A DNA stretch of 64,000 nt from Tenacibaculum finnmarkense genomovar ulcerans (GTDB lineage: Bacteria > Bacteroidota > Bacteroidia > Flavobacteriales > Flavobacteriaceae), in the NCBI RefSeq assembly GCF_900239495.1, contig NZ_OENE01000048.1:160027-224026 (forward strand), read 5' to 3'. The position numbers and the translations under genes are program-made. The notes under the pieces are model-generated. The model was not told the origin of the DNA. It ran no database searches and saw nothing but the letters and a program-made list of their open reading frames with translations. Shown in pieces: positions 36,341-46,020 of this stretch (its first letter is position 1; every line of letters starts with the position of its first letter).

Positions 36341-37258
36341 TTAAAAACTTCCTTTTTTAGGCAATACTTTTACTACTTTTTTTCTTGAATTTATAAAATA
36401 AACACCCAATAATAAAACCGCAGACGCTACGATTGATTGGCTTGTTAGTTGTTCATTTAACAAGCTCCACCCTAAAAATAAGGCGATTATCGGGTTTACA
36501 TACGCCGATGTTGCTACTTTTTCGGGAGAAACTGATTTTAATAAATAATTGAATGCCGTAAAAGCCACAATTCCGCCAAAAATGATTAGAAAAAACATAG
36601 CTCCTTGGGTTTTTGACGACCAATTTAATGGCGAAATCCAAGTTTCTTTAAAAACTAAACTTGCTATTGCCAACATAAAACCTGCTAATAACATCTGATA
36701 ACCCGTGCTTACTAAATGATTTTTTGGTAAATCGGCTTTTGACACAAATACGCTTCCGTAACTCCAACTTAGTACGCAGGTTAAAATCATAAAAATCCCT
36801 AAAACACTGCCTTCCGAAGTAGTTATTTCTTGCTGACTGACCAATAAATACATTCCTATTAAACCTAGTAAAACACCTATTATCGATTTTTTTTGCAATC
36901 TTTTTCCATCGATTAAACGCAATAAAAATAGCACAAATAACGGCTGTGTCGAGGCTAATAAAGCTGCAAAACCGCTATCGACATATTTTAATGCCCACAC
37001 AAAAACACCATTTCCATACACCAAAAATAAAAACCCTGCAATTCCTGAATTTACAAGCTGATTTCTACTAATTTTTAAGGGTAATTTCATGATTTTAGCC
37101 AACATCATAATTAAAACGCCTGCAATTGAAAAACGTATCGACGCTAAAAATAATGGTGGTATTTCGGTAACGGCAATTTTGTTAAATAAATAGGTAGAAC
37201 CCCAAATTATATATATTGAAAAAAATGCGGCTATAATTAAGAGTTTTGAATTTTTCAT
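36341..37258 (-). CDS. EamA/DMT-family transporter
   Basis: The 305-residue protein has ten membrane helices in two EamA repeats. It shows IYIIWGSTYLFNKIAV (first helix), SGFAALLASTQPLFVLFLL, and the second-repeat SPEKVATSAYVNPIIALFLGW. Such drug/metabolite transporters export amino acids or metabolites; the substrate is unknown. It appears to be a single-gene unit flanked by inverted RS elements. Confidence 0.88.
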   Translation of the reverse strand: MKNSKLLIIAAFFSIYIIWGSTYLFNKIAVTEIPPLFLASIRFSIAGVLIMMLAKIMKLPLKISRNQLVNSGIAGFLFLVYGNGVFVWALKYVDSGFAALLASTQPLFVLFLLRLIDGKRLQKKSIIGVLLGLIGMYLLVSQQEITTSEGSVLGIFMILTCVLSWSYGSVFVSKADLPKNHLVSTGYQMLLAGFMLAIASLVFKETWISPLNWSSKTQGAMFFLIIFGGIVAFTAFNYLLKSVSPEKVATSAYVNPIIALFLGWSLLNEQLTSQSIVASAVLLLGVYFINSRKKVVKVLPKKGSF

Positions 37259-37305
37259 GCTGGGGTTTTAAAACGTAAATGTACTACAATATTTTTTGAT
37301 TTTTT

Positions 37306-37409
37306 AGGAGCTATTTCCCGCTTTCCGCACTCGCTCTTTTTATTTTTTTAAAAGAAAAAAACAAAAAGGAGCTCAAACAAAGCGTCAATCGGGGCTAAGA
37401 ATTTGTGCT
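37306..37409 (-). repeat. RS element, copy 5 (inverted)
   Basis: On the plus strand AGGAGCTATTTCCCGCTTTC, CGCACTCGCTC, an A/T core, GGAGCTC, then TCAATCGGGGCTAAGAATTT and GTGCT. It lies upstream of the EamA start and downstream of the methyltransferase. Confidence 0.85.
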
Positions 37410-37443
37410 AATTTTAAAAATACAGCCTTATTTAAAACCTAAA

Positions 37444-37468
37444 AAAACCACCAATAATGGTGGTTTTT
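37444..37468 (-). terminator. terminator at the end of the his/methyltransferase transcript
   Basis: AACCACCA pairs with TGGTGGTT (8 bp, 4-base loop), with A-runs on the left giving a T-tract on the minus strand. Confidence 0.7.
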
Positions 37469-37497
37469 CATCTATAAAACATCAAAAATAAATACGA

Positions 37498-38649
37498 TTA
37501 AACAAGTGTTTCTAAATAATGACTTTCAATAGCATAGGCATCTTTTAAACCTGCTATTTTAGCATCAATTTTAGAAATATCGTTCTTTTTTATCGATTTG
37601 CTTGCCACTAACATTACGTTTTTACGCGTATGTTCGTTGCTTATAAATTCGAATACTTTGGTATTATAATTACTTTTTTCTAAAATTAACGCACGAATGG
37701 TATCGGTAACCATTTCAAACTGACGTTCTTTAAAAATTCCGTATTTTAATAACGGGCTTTCTTGCTCTTTTCCTTTTACTTGCTGACGGATTTGTTTATG
37801 ACAACAAGGTGCACAAATAATCAGTTCTGCTTTTGCCGATAATCCTTTATAAATAGCATCGTCAGTAGCGGTATCGCAGGCATGCAAAGCGATTAAAATA
37901 TCAATTTTATTGTTGTCGTATTCTTGAATTGGCTGTGCTACAAACGATAATTTTGTAAAGGCTGATTTTTCGGCAACATCATTACAATAATCGACCAATT
38001 CTTTACGCAATTCAATACCTGTAACAGTTGCGCTGTACTTTTTTTGATTTACCAAATAATCGTACAAAGCAAAGGTTAAATAGCCTTTACCCGATCCCAT
38101 ATCAACAATATTAATATGTTTTGGTAATCGTGTAGATTTTAATAAGCCTTCAATAATTTCTAAATATTTATTGATTTGACGGTATTTATCAGCCATTTTA
38201 TGAATTACCTTTCCTTGTTTATCTGTAATTCCTAAATGATGCAAATAACTCCCTGCTTCGGCTAAGCGTTCTTTTGGTTTATCGTGGGTTTCAGGTAATT
38301 TATTTTTGAAACTCGCCATATTTTCTCGGTAAGAAACTAATTTTCTTTTAGAGATAAATATCAATAAATCTTTGGTTAAGGTAAACAAAGTTGCCGCTCT
38401 AAAGTTATCCATCAATAGAATTTCTATTTCGGTAATAGCTTCAGAAATTGTATAATTTTGAACCTTATCATTGGTATTATAATGATAGGTAAATTGGAAC
38501 ATTTCTGCGCCTTTTATCTTTACCAATCGAACATATACGTTTGGTAATCCATCACTTTTTTTGATAGGTTTGCTTAAAGTTAATTTTACAAAATTATTAT
38601 TTAAAACGCTTTCGTTTAAAGTATCTCTTAGTTGTTGAAATTCATTCAT
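37498..38649 (-). CDS. class I SAM-dependent methyltransferase (METTL25-like)
   Basis: The 383-residue protein has an N-terminal ~150-residue domain and a Rossmann methyltransferase domain with VDMGSGKGYLTFALYDYL (SAM loop, about residues 186-203), TGIELRKELVDYC and ALHACDTATDDAI. A Cys/His patch, CAPCCHKQIR, follows and is typical of METTL25/GSTCD-like proteins. The substrate is unknown. It starts 23 bases downstream of hisIE and may be read with the his operon. Confidence 0.85.
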   Translation of the reverse strand: MNEFQQLRDTLNESVLNNNFVKLTLSKPIKKSDGLPNVYVRLVKIKGAEMFQFTYHYNTNDKVQNYTISEAITEIEILLMDNFRAATLFTLTKDLLIFISKRKLVSYRENMASFKNKLPETHDKPKERLAEAGSYLHHLGITDKQGKVIHKMADKYRQINKYLEIIEGLLKSTRLPKHINIVDMGSGKGYLTFALYDYLVNQKKYSATVTGIELRKELVDYCNDVAEKSAFTKLSFVAQPIQEYDNNKIDILIALHACDTATDDAIYKGLSAKAELIICAPCCHKQIRQQVKGKEQESPLLKYGIFKERQFEMVTDTIRALILEKSNYNTKVFEFISNEHTRKNVMLVASKSIKKNDISKIDAKIAGLKDAYAIESHYLETLV

Positions 38650-38653
38650 TTTG

Positions 38654-38661
38654 CAAAAATA
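38654..38661 (-). promoter_or_regulatory. possible promoter -7 element for the methyltransferase gene
   Basis: TATTTTTG on the minus strand matches TAnnTTTG only 4 bases before the ATG at 38649. If used, it would give a leaderless or nearly leaderless mRNA. Confidence 0.35.
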
Positions 38662-38672
38662 CTATAAATCAT

Positions 38673-39269
38673 TTAATTCCTTTCTTTTAAAACTGCTTCA
38701 ATTTCACTTAACGTAAAACCTTTTGCTTTTAAAAGAATTACAATATGATAAAATAAGTCGGCAGCTTCATTTTTAAATAAATTGGCATCATTATCTTTTG
38801 CTTCAATAACAAGCTCTACAGCTTCTTCACCAACTTTTTGAGCCACTTTATTAATCCCTCTTTTATACAATTTATTGGTGTAAGATGTTGGATGATCTGT
38901 ATCAATTCTATCAGAAACAATACGCTCTAATTCATATAAAAAACCTTTTGGAGTTTCATCTGCAAAGCAAGAAGTCGTTCCTTTATGACAAGTTGGTCCT
39001 GCTGGTATTGCTTTTATTAAAATAGTGTCGTTATCGCAATCGATTTGAATATCTTTTACGGATAAAAAATTACCAGACTCCTCTCCTTTTGTCCACAACC
39101 TGTTTTTGCTCCTGCTAAAAAAAGTAACTTTATTTGTGTCTTTTGTTTTTAAGAACGCTTCTTCGTTCATATACCCTAACATTAACACTTGTAATGTGGT
39201 ATCATTCTGAATTATTACAGGCACTAATCCGTCTGATTTTGTAAAATCTATATTCAATTCTATATTCAT
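38673..39269 (-). CDS. hisIE: bifunctional phosphoribosyl-AMP cyclohydrolase / phosphoribosyl-ATP pyrophosphatase
   Basis: The 198-residue protein has a HisI domain ([48 protein letters not shown]) and a C-terminal HisE domain ([24 protein letters not shown]). It performs the second and third steps of histidine synthesis. It overlaps hisF by 4 bases (ATGA), indicating translational coupling. Confidence 0.97.
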   Translation of the reverse strand: MNIELNIDFTKSDGLVPVIIQNDTTLQVLMLGYMNEEAFLKTKDTNKVTFFSRSKNRLWTKGEESGNFLSVKDIQIDCDNDTILIKAIPAGPTCHKGTTSCFADETPKGFLYELERIVSDRIDTDHPTSYTNKLYKRGINKVAQKVGEEAVELVIEAKDNDANLFKNEAADLFYHIVILLKAKGFTLSEIEAVLKERN

Positions 39270-40018
39270 CTTACTGCTATATTTTGTTCTTTTAAATATT
39301 TTTTTAATTTTGGAATCGGTATTTCTGCGAAGTGAAAAATACTTGCGGCCAGTCCTGCACTTGCTTGAGTTTTTGTAAATACATCTTTAAAATGTACTTC
39401 TTTCCCTGCGCCTCCTGAAGCAATTACAGGAATATTTACTGCTTTACTAACCGAATTTGTAATATCTAAGGCGAAACCTGCCTTAGTTCCATCACTATTC
39501 ATTGAAGTTAATAAAATTTCGCCTGCGCCTAATTTTTCAACTTCTTTAACCCACGATACGGTTTCTAATTCGGTTTCATGAGTACCTCCTTTAGTAAATA
39601 CTTTCCATGTATCATTTACATGTTTAGTATCAATAGCAACTACTACAAACTGACTACCGAATCTGTTTTTTAAATCAGTAATTAACTGCGGATTTTTTAC
39701 TGCCGATGAGTTAATACTCACCTTATCAGCTCCTGCTTGAATTAATTTCGATGCATCTTCAACAGTACTAATTCCTCCTCCAACTGTAAATGGTATGTTT
39801 ATTTCTTGTGCTATTTGCTCAACTAAATCAACTAATGTTTTTCGATTTTCTAAAGTAGCTGTAATATCTAAAAATACTAACTCATCAGCGCCATCTTTTA
39901 CATATTGTTTTGCTAATTCAATCGGATCTCCAGCATCTTTAATATCAACAAAATTAACACCTTTTACAGTTCTTCCGTTTTTAATATCTAAACAAGGTAT
40001 TATTCTTTTTTTTAACAT
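39266..40018 (-). CDS. hisF: imidazole glycerol phosphate synthase cyclase subunit
   Basis: The 250-residue (beta/alpha)8 barrel has [15 protein letters not shown], the catalytic Asp in [17 protein letters not shown] and [11 protein letters not shown]. It works with HisH. It overlaps hisA by 7 bases. Confidence 0.97.
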   Translation of the reverse strand: MLKKRIIPCLDIKNGRTVKGVNFVDIKDAGDPIELAKQYVKDGADELVFLDITATLENRKTLVDLVEQIAQEINIPFTVGGGISTVEDASKLIQAGADKVSINSSAVKNPQLITDLKNRFGSQFVVVAIDTKHVNDTWKVFTKGGTHETELETVSWVKEVEKLGAGEILLTSMNSDGTKAGFALDITNSVSKAVNIPVIASGGAGKEVHFKDVFTKTQASAGLAASIFHFAEIPIPKLKKYLKEQNIAVR

Positions 40019-40725
40019 AACTTTTGTAATTCTTTTAAAGTTACATACCCCTCATAAATTGCTTTTCCTAAAATAGTACCTTCGCAACCTATTTCTTTTA
40101 ACTGAATTAAATCATCAATACTAGCAACACCTCCACTAGCAATTAAATTTACATCACTTTTACTTAAAATTTCTTTATACAAATCAACTGATGCTCCTTG
40201 TAACATTCCATCTTTAGCAACATCTGTACAAATAGTATTTTTTACACCTATTTCTTCGTATTGTTTGATAAAATCAACAACATCAACTTCTGATGTTTCT
40301 AACCATCCGTGAGTTGCTATTTTTCTGTTGATACAATCGGCACCTAAAATAATTTTATCACCTCCATACTTATTTATCCATCCTGTAAAAACATCAGGAT
40401 TTTTAACTGCAATACTACCTCCAGTTATTTGATTTGCTCCGTTATCAAAAGCAATACGTAAATCTTCATCAGATTTTAAACCTCCACCAAAATCTATTTT
40501 TAAATTTGTTTTGGCTGCTATTTGTTCTAAAATCTTATAATTTACAATATGTTGTGATTTTGCTCCGTCTAAATCAACTAAATGTAAATATTCTATTCCG
40601 TTGTCTTCAAACTCCTTTGCTACTTCAATAGGGTTTTCGTTATATACTTTTTTGGTTGCGTAATCACCTTTAGTTAAGCGTACACATTTTCCTTCAATAA
40701 TATCTATAGCTGGTATAATTCTCAT
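40012..40725 (-). CDS. hisA: ProFAR isomerase
   Basis: The 237-residue barrel has [19 protein letters not shown] with the catalytic Asp, [16 protein letters not shown], the second catalytic Asp region [12 protein letters not shown], and ASGGVAS. It catalyses the fourth ring-forming step of histidine synthesis. It starts 10 bases after hisH. Confidence 0.97.
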   Translation of the reverse strand: MRIIPAIDIIEGKCVRLTKGDYATKKVYNENPIEVAKEFEDNGIEYLHLVDLDGAKSQHIVNYKILEQIAAKTNLKIDFGGGLKSDEDLRIAFDNGANQITGGSIAVKNPDVFTGWINKYGGDKIILGADCINRKIATHGWLETSEVDVVDFIKQYEEIGVKNTICTDVAKDGMLQGASVDLYKEILSKSDVNLIASGGVASIDDLIQLKEIGCEGTILGKAIYEGYVTLKELQKLC

Positions 40726-40735
40726 CTTTACTATT

Positions 40736-41317
40736 TTATAATTCTAAAAAATTTTTCAATAATTTTTCACCCACACTTGCTGATTTTTCTGGGTGAAATT
40801 GCATTGCATAAAAATTATCTTTTTGCATTATTGAACTAAAAGGCTGTATATAATTACAGGTTGCTATAGTGTTTTCACAAACTTCTGCATAAAAACCGTG
40901 TACGTAATAAACATCATCAGTAATAGTTAAGTTTTCTATTATTTTTGATGATTTTATTTCTGAAAAACTATTCCATCCCATATGCGGAACTTTTTTTAAA
41001 GGAGGAAATTGTTTTGTTACCGTATTAAAAATTCCTAAACAAGTGGTATTTCCTTCTTCTGATGAAGCTCCCATTAACTGTAACCCTAAACAAATACCTA
41101 ATACAGGTTGTTTTAACGATACTAAAAGCTCGTCTAATTTACGCTCTTTTAAATATGCCATTGCTGAACTAGCTTCACCAACACCAGGAAAAATTACTTT
41201 ATCAGCCTTTAAAATTTCCGAAGGATTATCGGTTATAATGCTATCATACCCTAAACGAGTAATCGCATTTTGAACCGATCGTATATTACCGGCGTTATAT
41301 TTTATTATTGCAATCAT
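40736..41317 (-). CDS. hisH: imidazole glycerol phosphate synthase glutamine amidotransferase subunit
   Basis: The 193-residue class I amidotransferase has the oxyanion strand [10 protein letters not shown], the nucleophile Cys in GICLGLQLM and the His-Glu pair in MQFHPEKS. It supplies ammonia to HisF. It lies 12 bases after hisB. Confidence 0.97.
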   Translation of the reverse strand: MIAIIKYNAGNIRSVQNAITRLGYDSIITDNPSEILKADKVIFPGVGEASSAMAYLKERKLDELLVSLKQPVLGICLGLQLMGASSEEGNTTCLGIFNTVTKQFPPLKKVPHMGWNSFSEIKSSKIIENLTITDDVYYVHGFYAEVCENTIATCNYIQPFSSIMQKDNFYAMQFHPEKSASVGEKLLKNFLEL

Positions 41318-41329
41318 ATTAATTATGAA

Positions 41330-42463
41330 TTATAGCATTCCTTTTGTTGATGGTAAAATCATTTTACTACTGTCTCTTTTTACAGCTACTTTTATTGCTT
41401 TGGCAAATGTTTTAAAAATGGCTTCTATTTTATGATGTTCATTATCACCTTCGGCCTTTATATTTAAATTACATTTTGCACCGTCAGTAAACGATTTAAA
41501 AAAGTGAAAAAACATTTCTGTTGGCATTTTACCAATCATTTCTCTTTTAAAATCAGCTTCCCAAACTAACCAATTTCTACCACCAAAATCAATAGCTACT
41601 TGTGCTAAACAATCATCCATTGGTAAACAAAATCCGTAACGTTCTATTCCTAATTTGTTACCTAAAGCAGTATTAAAAACTTCCCCTAACGCAATTGCAG
41701 TATCTTCAATAGTATGGTGTTCATCAACTTCTAAATCTCCTTTAACTTGAATATCTAAATCCATTTGCCCATGACGTGCAATTTGATCTAACATATGATC
41801 GAAAAAATCAATTCCTGTACTAATGTTACTTTTACCTGTTCCATCAAGATTTAATTTAATATCAATCTTAGTTTCATTGGTATTTCTAACAATTTCAGAA
41901 GTTCTTTCTTCTAATTTTAAAAACTCATAAATAGCATTCCAATCGCTACTTTCTAGAGCGATAAAATCATCTAATTCACTTCTTTTAACGGTAATTTCAT
42001 CAGTACCTAAAAAAGTTTCATCATTGATATAAATCCCTTTTGCTCCTAAATTTTTAGCTAATTCAACATCTGTTAAACGATCTCCAATAACAAATGAGTT
42101 TGACAAGTCATATTCTTCAGAAAAAAACTTAGTTAACAAACCTGTGTTTGGTTTTCTTGTTGGCTGATTGTCTTTTGCAAAAGTGATATCAATAATTTCT
42201 TCTGAAAAAACAATTCCTTCTTCTTTTAAAGTTCTCATAACAAAGTTATGTACTGGCCAAAAAGTATTTTCTGGATATACTTCTGTTCCTAATCCATCTT
42301 GATTTGTAACTAAAACTAATTCGAAATCTAATTCTTTGGCTATTTTACTTAATCCTTGAAATACCTTCGGATAAAATTCTAATTTCTCGAATGAATCTGT
42401 TTGCTGGTCTGCTGGTTCTTTAATTAAAGTTCCGTCTCTATCTATAAATAATACTTTTTTCAT
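41330..42463 (-). CDS. hisB: bifunctional histidinol-phosphatase / imidazoleglycerol-phosphate dehydratase
   Basis: The 377-residue protein has an N-terminal HAD phosphatase ([24 protein letters not shown]) and a C-terminal IGPD domain ([44 protein letters not shown]). The N-terminal domain lacks the usual four-Cys zinc loop of E. coli HisB-N in the visible sequence. It starts 37 bases after hisC, across a palindromic repeat. Confidence 0.96.
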   Translation of the reverse strand: MKKVLFIDRDGTLIKEPADQQTDSFEKLEFYPKVFQGLSKIAKELDFELVLVTNQDGLGTEVYPENTFWPVHNFVMRTLKEEGIVFSEEIIDITFAKDNQPTRKPNTGLLTKFFSEEYDLSNSFVIGDRLTDVELAKNLGAKGIYINDETFLGTDEITVKRSELDDFIALESSDWNAIYEFLKLEERTSEIVRNTNETKIDIKLNLDGTGKSNISTGIDFFDHMLDQIARHGQMDLDIQVKGDLEVDEHHTIEDTAIALGEVFNTALGNKLGIERYGFCLPMDDCLAQVAIDFGGRNWLVWEADFKREMIGKMPTEMFFHFFKSFTDGAKCNLNIKAEGDNEHHKIEAIFKTFAKAIKVAVKRDSSKMILPSTKGML

Positions 42464-42486
42464 GTTTTTTCTTCTATTCTGATAAG

Positions 42487-42519
42487 AAACCTTACAGGTT
42501 TTAAAAACCTGTGAGGTTT
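42487..42519. repeat. palindromic repeat (CTCACAGG family) overlapping the end of hisC
   Basis: AAACCTtACAGGTTTT pairs with AAAACCTGTgAGGTTT. On the minus strand the first arm encodes the last residues of hisC (Leu-Thr-Gly-Phe-stop), so the repeat is partly coding. Positioned between hisC and hisB, it could lower downstream expression or protect upstream mRNA. Confidence 0.75.
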
Positions 42520-43535
42520 GCTAATGTTTTTATTAGTTTTCGATTTTCTTCGGATTTTCCTACGGTAATTCGCAAACAATTATCAATTAATGTTGTTCTA
42601 TTTCTGATAATTATTTTTTCAGAAACTAATTTATTATAAATTAAATCTGCATTTGTTACTTCGATTAAAATAAAATTAGCTTCAGTTGGATATATTTTTT
42701 TTACAAAATCAATCTTTTTCAATTCATTTATCAACGTTTCTTTTTCGTTGATAATATTATTTTTATTGATTTCAAACTGAGCTAAATTATCTAAAGATGC
42801 TATTACAGCTTCTTGATTTAAAGCACTCACATTATACGGTGGTTTTACTTTATTATACAAATCGATAACCTGCCGATTTGCGTATGCTGCACCTACTCTT
42901 ACTCCTGCCAATCCCCAAGCTTTACTGAAAGTTTGACTGACAATTAAATTTGGATATTTCTCTAATTTAGTACTATAAGAAGCTCTTGAGCTAAAATCAA
43001 TATAAGCTTCATCAATTAGTACTACTCCATTAAAATTTTCTAATATATATTCAATCGTTTCATCATCAAAACAGTTACCTGTTGGATTATTTGGCGAACA
43101 AATAAATATAATTTTCACATCCTCCATATCTAAATATGGTTCTAATTGGTTCAAACTTATTTGAAAATCATTTACCAAAAGTTGTTTAATCAACTCAACA
43201 TCATTAATACCTGCAGAAACATCGTACATTCCATACGTAGGCGAAAATGTTAAGGCTTTATCTTTTGATGGTTCACAGAAAATCCTGAAGGCTAAATCAA
43301 TTACTTCATCACTACCATTTCCTATAAAAATTTGATTTTCAGCAACTTTTTTAATCTCTGATAATCGTTTTTTAATTTTTGTTTGCTTTGGGTCTGGATA
43401 TCTATTTAAATCGCCAAAAGGATTTTCATTTGCATCTAAATACACTTCTGCAATTCCTTTAAATTCATCTCTTGCTGATGAGTATGCTTTTAATTTCTTT
43501 ATATTTTGGCGAACTATTTTATCTAAATTAAACAT
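42501..43535 (-). CDS. hisC: histidinol-phosphate aminotransferase
   Basis: The 344-residue class I/II PLP aminotransferase has [28 protein letters not shown] and the PLP lysine in [16 protein letters not shown] (about residue 205). Its final residues come from the CTCACAGG-type palindrome. It starts 14 bases after hisD. Confidence 0.96.
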   Translation of the reverse strand: MFNLDKIVRQNIKKLKAYSSARDEFKGIAEVYLDANENPFGDLNRYPDPKQTKIKKRLSEIKKVAENQIFIGNGSDEVIDLAFRIFCEPSKDKALTFSPTYGMYDVSAGINDVELIKQLLVNDFQISLNQLEPYLDMEDVKIIFICSPNNPTGNCFDDETIEYILENFNGVVLIDEAYIDFSSRASYSTKLEKYPNLIVSQTFSKAWGLAGVRVGAAYANRQVIDLYNKVKPPYNVSALNQEAVIASLDNLAQFEINKNNIINEKETLINELKKIDFVKKIYPTEANFILIEVTNADLIYNKLVSEKIIIRNRTTLIDNCLRITVGKSEENRKLIKTLANLTGF

Positions 43536-43549
43536 CTTATTTTCTTATT

Positions 43550-44839
43550 TTAATTTCTCTCAATATCTTTTAATCGTAAAGTAACAGCATTTTTGTGTGC
43601 TTGTAAACCTTCGGCTTCTGCCATTAATTCTATTGCTTTTCCGATAGTAGCTATTCCTTGTTTTGTTACTTGTTGAAACGTAATTTTTTTGATAAAACTA
43701 TCTAAAGAAACACCGCTATAATTTTTTGCATATCCGTTTGTTGGTAACGTATGATTTGTTCCACTAGCATAATCTCCTGCACTTTCACAGCTATAATTTC
43801 CTAAAAAAACCGAACCTGCATTGCTAATTTTATCAATATATGTTGATGCATTTTCAGAAGCTATAATTAAATGTTCAGGCGCATATTCATTACTAAAAGA
43901 AATCATTTCATCGGAAGAATTTAAAATGATGACAAAGCTATTTTCGAGTGCTTTTTCGGCAATTTCTCTTCGAGATAATTCTTTTAATTGTGTGTTTACT
44001 TCAATAAGTATATTTTGAGCAATTTCTGTTGAAGTTGTTAGTAAAACCGTTTGACTATCCGCTCCGTGTTCGGCTTGCGATAATAAATCAGAAGCCACAA
44101 ATTTAGCGTTTGAAGTTTGGTCTGCAATTACTAAAACTTCACTTGGTCCTGCGGGCATATCAATGGCAATTCCTTGTTGTTGCACTAATTCTTTCGCCTT
44201 GGTTACATACTGATTTCCCGGCCCTAAAATTTTATACACACTAGGAATTGTTTCTGTACCATACGCCATTGCTCCGATTGCCTGAGCCCCGCCAACTTTA
44301 AAAATTTTGGTAACGCCAACTAATTGAGCCGTATATAAAATTGCAGGATGCACTTTTCCTTCTTTATTTGGAGGCGTACACAATACGATTTCTTTACAAC
44401 CTGCTATTTTTGCAGGAATGGCGAGCATCAAAATTGTTGAAAATAACGGCGCAGAACCTCCAGGAATATACAAACCAACTTTTTCAATAGCCACACTTTT
44501 ACGCCAACAAGTAACACCTTTGGTGGTTATTACTTTCTTTTCTTCTTCTTTTTGAGAAGTATGAAAAATTTCAATATTACTTTTTGCTAATTGAATTGCT
44601 TCTTTTAACGCTGAACTGACTAATTTATCAGCTTCTTCAATTTCTTGTTGATTTATTTCAAAAGATGTTAAAGAAACTTTATCAAATAATTTTGCATATT
44701 TTGTTAAGGCTTTATTTTGATTGATTTTGACATCATTTAAAACAGTTTGAACCGTTTCTTGTAAATTATTTTGATTTAAAATCGCTCTTTTACACAACGA
44801 TGCCCAATCTTTTTTTGCTGGATATTTTATAATTTTCAT
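43550..44839 (-). CDS. hisD: histidinol dehydrogenase
   Basis: About 429 residues from the chosen ATG at 44839 (MKIIKYPAKKDWASL). An upstream ATG at 44869 would add ten poor residues overlapping the hisG end region, so the inner start is preferred; AGAGATAAC precedes it. Motifs: GLYIPGGSAPLFSTI, GPGNQYVTKAK, the zinc/His region QAEHGADSQTVL and the C-terminal SAGDYASGTNHTLPTNG. It carries out the last two oxidation steps to histidine. Confidence 0.95.
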   Translation of the reverse strand: MKIIKYPAKKDWASLCKRAILNQNNLQETVQTVLNDVKINQNKALTKYAKLFDKVSLTSFEINQQEIEEADKLVSSALKEAIQLAKSNIEIFHTSQKEEEKKVITTKGVTCWRKSVAIEKVGLYIPGGSAPLFSTILMLAIPAKIAGCKEIVLCTPPNKEGKVHPAILYTAQLVGVTKIFKVGGAQAIGAMAYGTETIPSVYKILGPGNQYVTKAKELVQQQGIAIDMPAGPSEVLVIADQTSNAKFVASDLLSQAEHGADSQTVLLTTSTEIAQNILIEVNTQLKELSRREIAEKALENSFVIILNSSDEMISFSNEYAPEHLIIASENASTYIDKISNAGSVFLGNYSCESAGDYASGTNHTLPTNGYAKNYSGVSLDSFIKKITFQQVTKQGIATIGKAIELMAEAEGLQAHKNAVTLRLKDIERN

Positions 44840-44875
44840 GTTATCTCTTCTTGAATTTTTATTAAACACCCCTTT

Positions 44876-45733
44876 TTAAACAACCATTTTTTCAATCGGG
44901 CATACTAAAATACCTTCTGCTCCATTCTTTTTAAGTTCGTCTATAACCTCCCAAAATTCATTTTTATCTAAAACTGAATGTACCGAACTCCAGCCTTTTT
45001 CTGATAAAGGCAATACCGTTGGGCTTCTCATTCCTGGTAAAATATTGATGATTTTTTCTAGTTTATCATTAGGAGCGTTTAATAAAATATATTTTGAGCG
45101 TCTTGCTTTTAAAACCGATTGAATTCTGAATTGTAACTTGTCTAAAATTTCTTTTTGGGATGCTTCTAATTTTGGAGAAACCGCTAAAACAGCTTCCGAT
45201 TTTAAGATAACTTCTACTTCTTTTAAGTTATTTTTAAATAAAGTAGATCCGCTTGATACAATATCACAAATACCGTCTGCCAAGCCGATATTTGGAGCAA
45301 TTTCAACAGAACCGTTAATAATATGTAATTGAGAAGTAATATTTTTTGAAGCTAAAAAACGTTGAACAGTTTTTGGATATGAAGTAGCAATTCTCTTATC
45401 TTGAAAATAAGACAATCCTGTATATTCCTCTGATTTTGGAATTGCCAACGACACTTTACATTTAGAAAATCCTAATTTTTCAATAAACTCAATATCGCCT
45501 CCTTTTTCGATTAATAAATTTTCACCGATAATAGCAATATCAATAACGCCATCTTTTAAATACTGTGGAATATCGCCATTTCGAAGATAAAAAACTTCTA
45601 AAGGAAAGTTACTTGCAGAAGCTTTTAGCTGATCTTTTCCATTATCGATAGAAATACCACAACTTTTTAAAAGACTTAATGAATCTTCGTTTAATCTTCC
45701 TGATTTCTGAATTGCAATTTTTAATTTACTCAT
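44876..45733 (-). CDS. hisG: ATP phosphoribosyltransferase (long form)
   Basis: The 285-residue HisG-L has KIAIQKSGRL, IAIIGENLL, the PRPP-binding DIVSSGSTLFKNN and a C-terminal ACT-like regulatory domain (SPTVLPL, GAEGILVCPIEKM) for histidine feedback. It is the first enzyme of the pathway and first structural gene of the operon, directly after the attenuator. Confidence 0.97.
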   Translation of the reverse strand: MSKLKIAIQKSGRLNEDSLSLLKSCGISIDNGKDQLKASASNFPLEVFYLRNGDIPQYLKDGVIDIAIIGENLLIEKGGDIEFIEKLGFSKCKVSLAIPKSEEYTGLSYFQDKRIATSYPKTVQRFLASKNITSQLHIINGSVEIAPNIGLADGICDIVSSGSTLFKNNLKEVEVILKSEAVLAVSPKLEASQKEILDKLQFRIQSVLKARRSKYILLNAPNDKLEKIINILPGMRSPTVLPLSEKGWSSVHSVLDKNEFWEVIDELKKNGAEGILVCPIEKMVV

Positions 45734-45748
45734 TTTGTTGATTAATTA

Positions 45749-45827
45749 GTTTGAGTAAATGTATAAGGTGTAGTAAACTTCTATTTTTAGAAATGAAAAA
45801 ACCCGTTTGATTTACTCAAACGGGTTT
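45749..45827 (-). terminator. his operon attenuator terminator and alternative pairing segment
   Basis: AAACCCGTTTGA (45799-45810) and TCAAACGGGTTT (45816-45827) form a 12-bp perfect stem followed on the minus strand by a T-tract. A segment closer to hisG, GTTTGAGTAAAT (45749-45760), is the exact complement of ATTTACTCAAAC (45810-45821) inside the terminator, so a second, mutually exclusive pairing is possible. Confidence 0.85.
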
Positions 45828-45858
45828 AAAATATGTGTTGTTTTTAGTCAATACATCT

Positions 45859-45912
45859 TCAGTTCGCTTGAGTGCAAATATGATGATGATGATGTAATTG
45901 ATTAAAATTCAT
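45859..45912 (-). CDS. hisL: his operon leader peptide
   Basis: The 17-residue ORF reads MNFNQLHHHHHICTQAN, with five consecutive His codons (all CAT), on the minus strand upstream of the terminator and hisG. This is the classic signature of a ribosome-mediated His attenuator. The stop lies about 30 bases before the terminator stem. Confidence 0.93.
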   Translation of the reverse strand: MNFNQLHHHHHICTQAN

Positions 45913-46020
45913 GTTCTTATTTTGATACTACAAATATTTGTCTTTTTTTTTTATCTCACAAGGAAAAATTAAAATTAAACAAAATGTTGGTAATTGTTAA
46001 TTATATTTACTTAAAAAATT

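Noticed and set aside
15893..37409. RS copies as a CRISPR array
   Set aside because: Copies are kilobases apart, in both orientations, with no regular spacers and no cas genes.
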